From NCBI GenBank assembly GCA_026399415.1, contig JAPLQZ010000223.1:1-41215 (forward strand): DNA of 41,215 bases, written 5' to 3'. The position numbers were made by a program, and so were the translations under genes. The DNA is from Rhodocyclales bacterium. Lineage in GTDB: Bacteria > Pseudomonadota > Gammaproteobacteria > Burkholderiales > Rhodocyclaceae. The notes below the pieces were generated by a model, which saw only the letters and a list, made by a program, of their open reading frames with translations, searched no databases and was not told the DNA's origin. Positions 41,210 through 41,215 of the stretch are shown one piece after another; within the stretch, counting starts at the first letter, position 1; each line of letters begins with the position of its first letter.

Positions 41210-41215
41210 TTTTCA

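Overview
The window reads as chromosomal DNA of a betaproteobacterium, most likely of the Rhodocyclales/Sterolibacteriaceae type. This rests on high GC (roughly 60-65 % by eye), dense overlapping genes, the rne/rluC divergent pair, adjacent dsbA-dsbB, a ppx/ppk divergent pair and an S49 peptidase-Rieske-HAD-rluC gene chain. Assignment below class level is my inference. I saw no tRNA, rRNA, CRISPR array or intact insertion sequence.

Layout, left to right. Positions 1-6.6 kb hold the 5' end of an ABC substrate-binding protein gene, a TlpA-like thioredoxin, a LysE exporter, a dienelactone-hydrolase-like gene bracketed by a partial duplication of the neighbouring MFS gene, the MFS gene, a gabD-like aldehyde dehydrogenase and a two-gene TumE/TumA-type toxin-antitoxin module. 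Positions 6.6-10.7 kb hold a diguanylate cyclase, an HpaI-type aldolase, a LysR regulator and divergent dsbA-dsbB. Positions 10.7-15.4 kb are a complete branched-chain amino acid (or similar) ABC uptake operon in the order livG-F-K-H-M. Two small exported proteins follow.

From 28.7 kb down to 16.2 kb runs a nine-gene co-directional cluster. It holds an MCE-type lipid ABC transporter (permease with N-terminal STAS-like region, ATPase, MCE protein, auxiliary lipoprotein), a fatty acyl-CoA synthetase, a penicillin/AHL-acylase-family N-terminal nucleophile hydrolase, an enoyl-CoA hydratase, a giant ACP-adenylation-PlsC fusion protein and a UMF1-type MFS transporter. Together they could import an acylated lipid, release its acyl chain, activate it and re-esterify it; this linkage is inference from gene order and family.

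The right part has ppx and ppk (polyphosphate breakdown and synthesis, divergent), the S49 peptidase-Rieske-HAD-rluC chain, rne with a long upstream region and a strong bidirectional terminator, a low-molecular-weight tyrosine phosphatase, and uvrB. In this sequence uvrB is broken: an apparent 22-nt deletion removes seven conserved residues and shifts the frame.

The most notable observations are the uvrB lesion, the hydrolase insertion with its duplicated MFS tail, the TumE/TumA promoter with twin palindromes, the lipid-processing cluster with its three-domain acyltransferase fusion, and a 25-bp dispersed repeat found at three places, one of them in frame inside rne.
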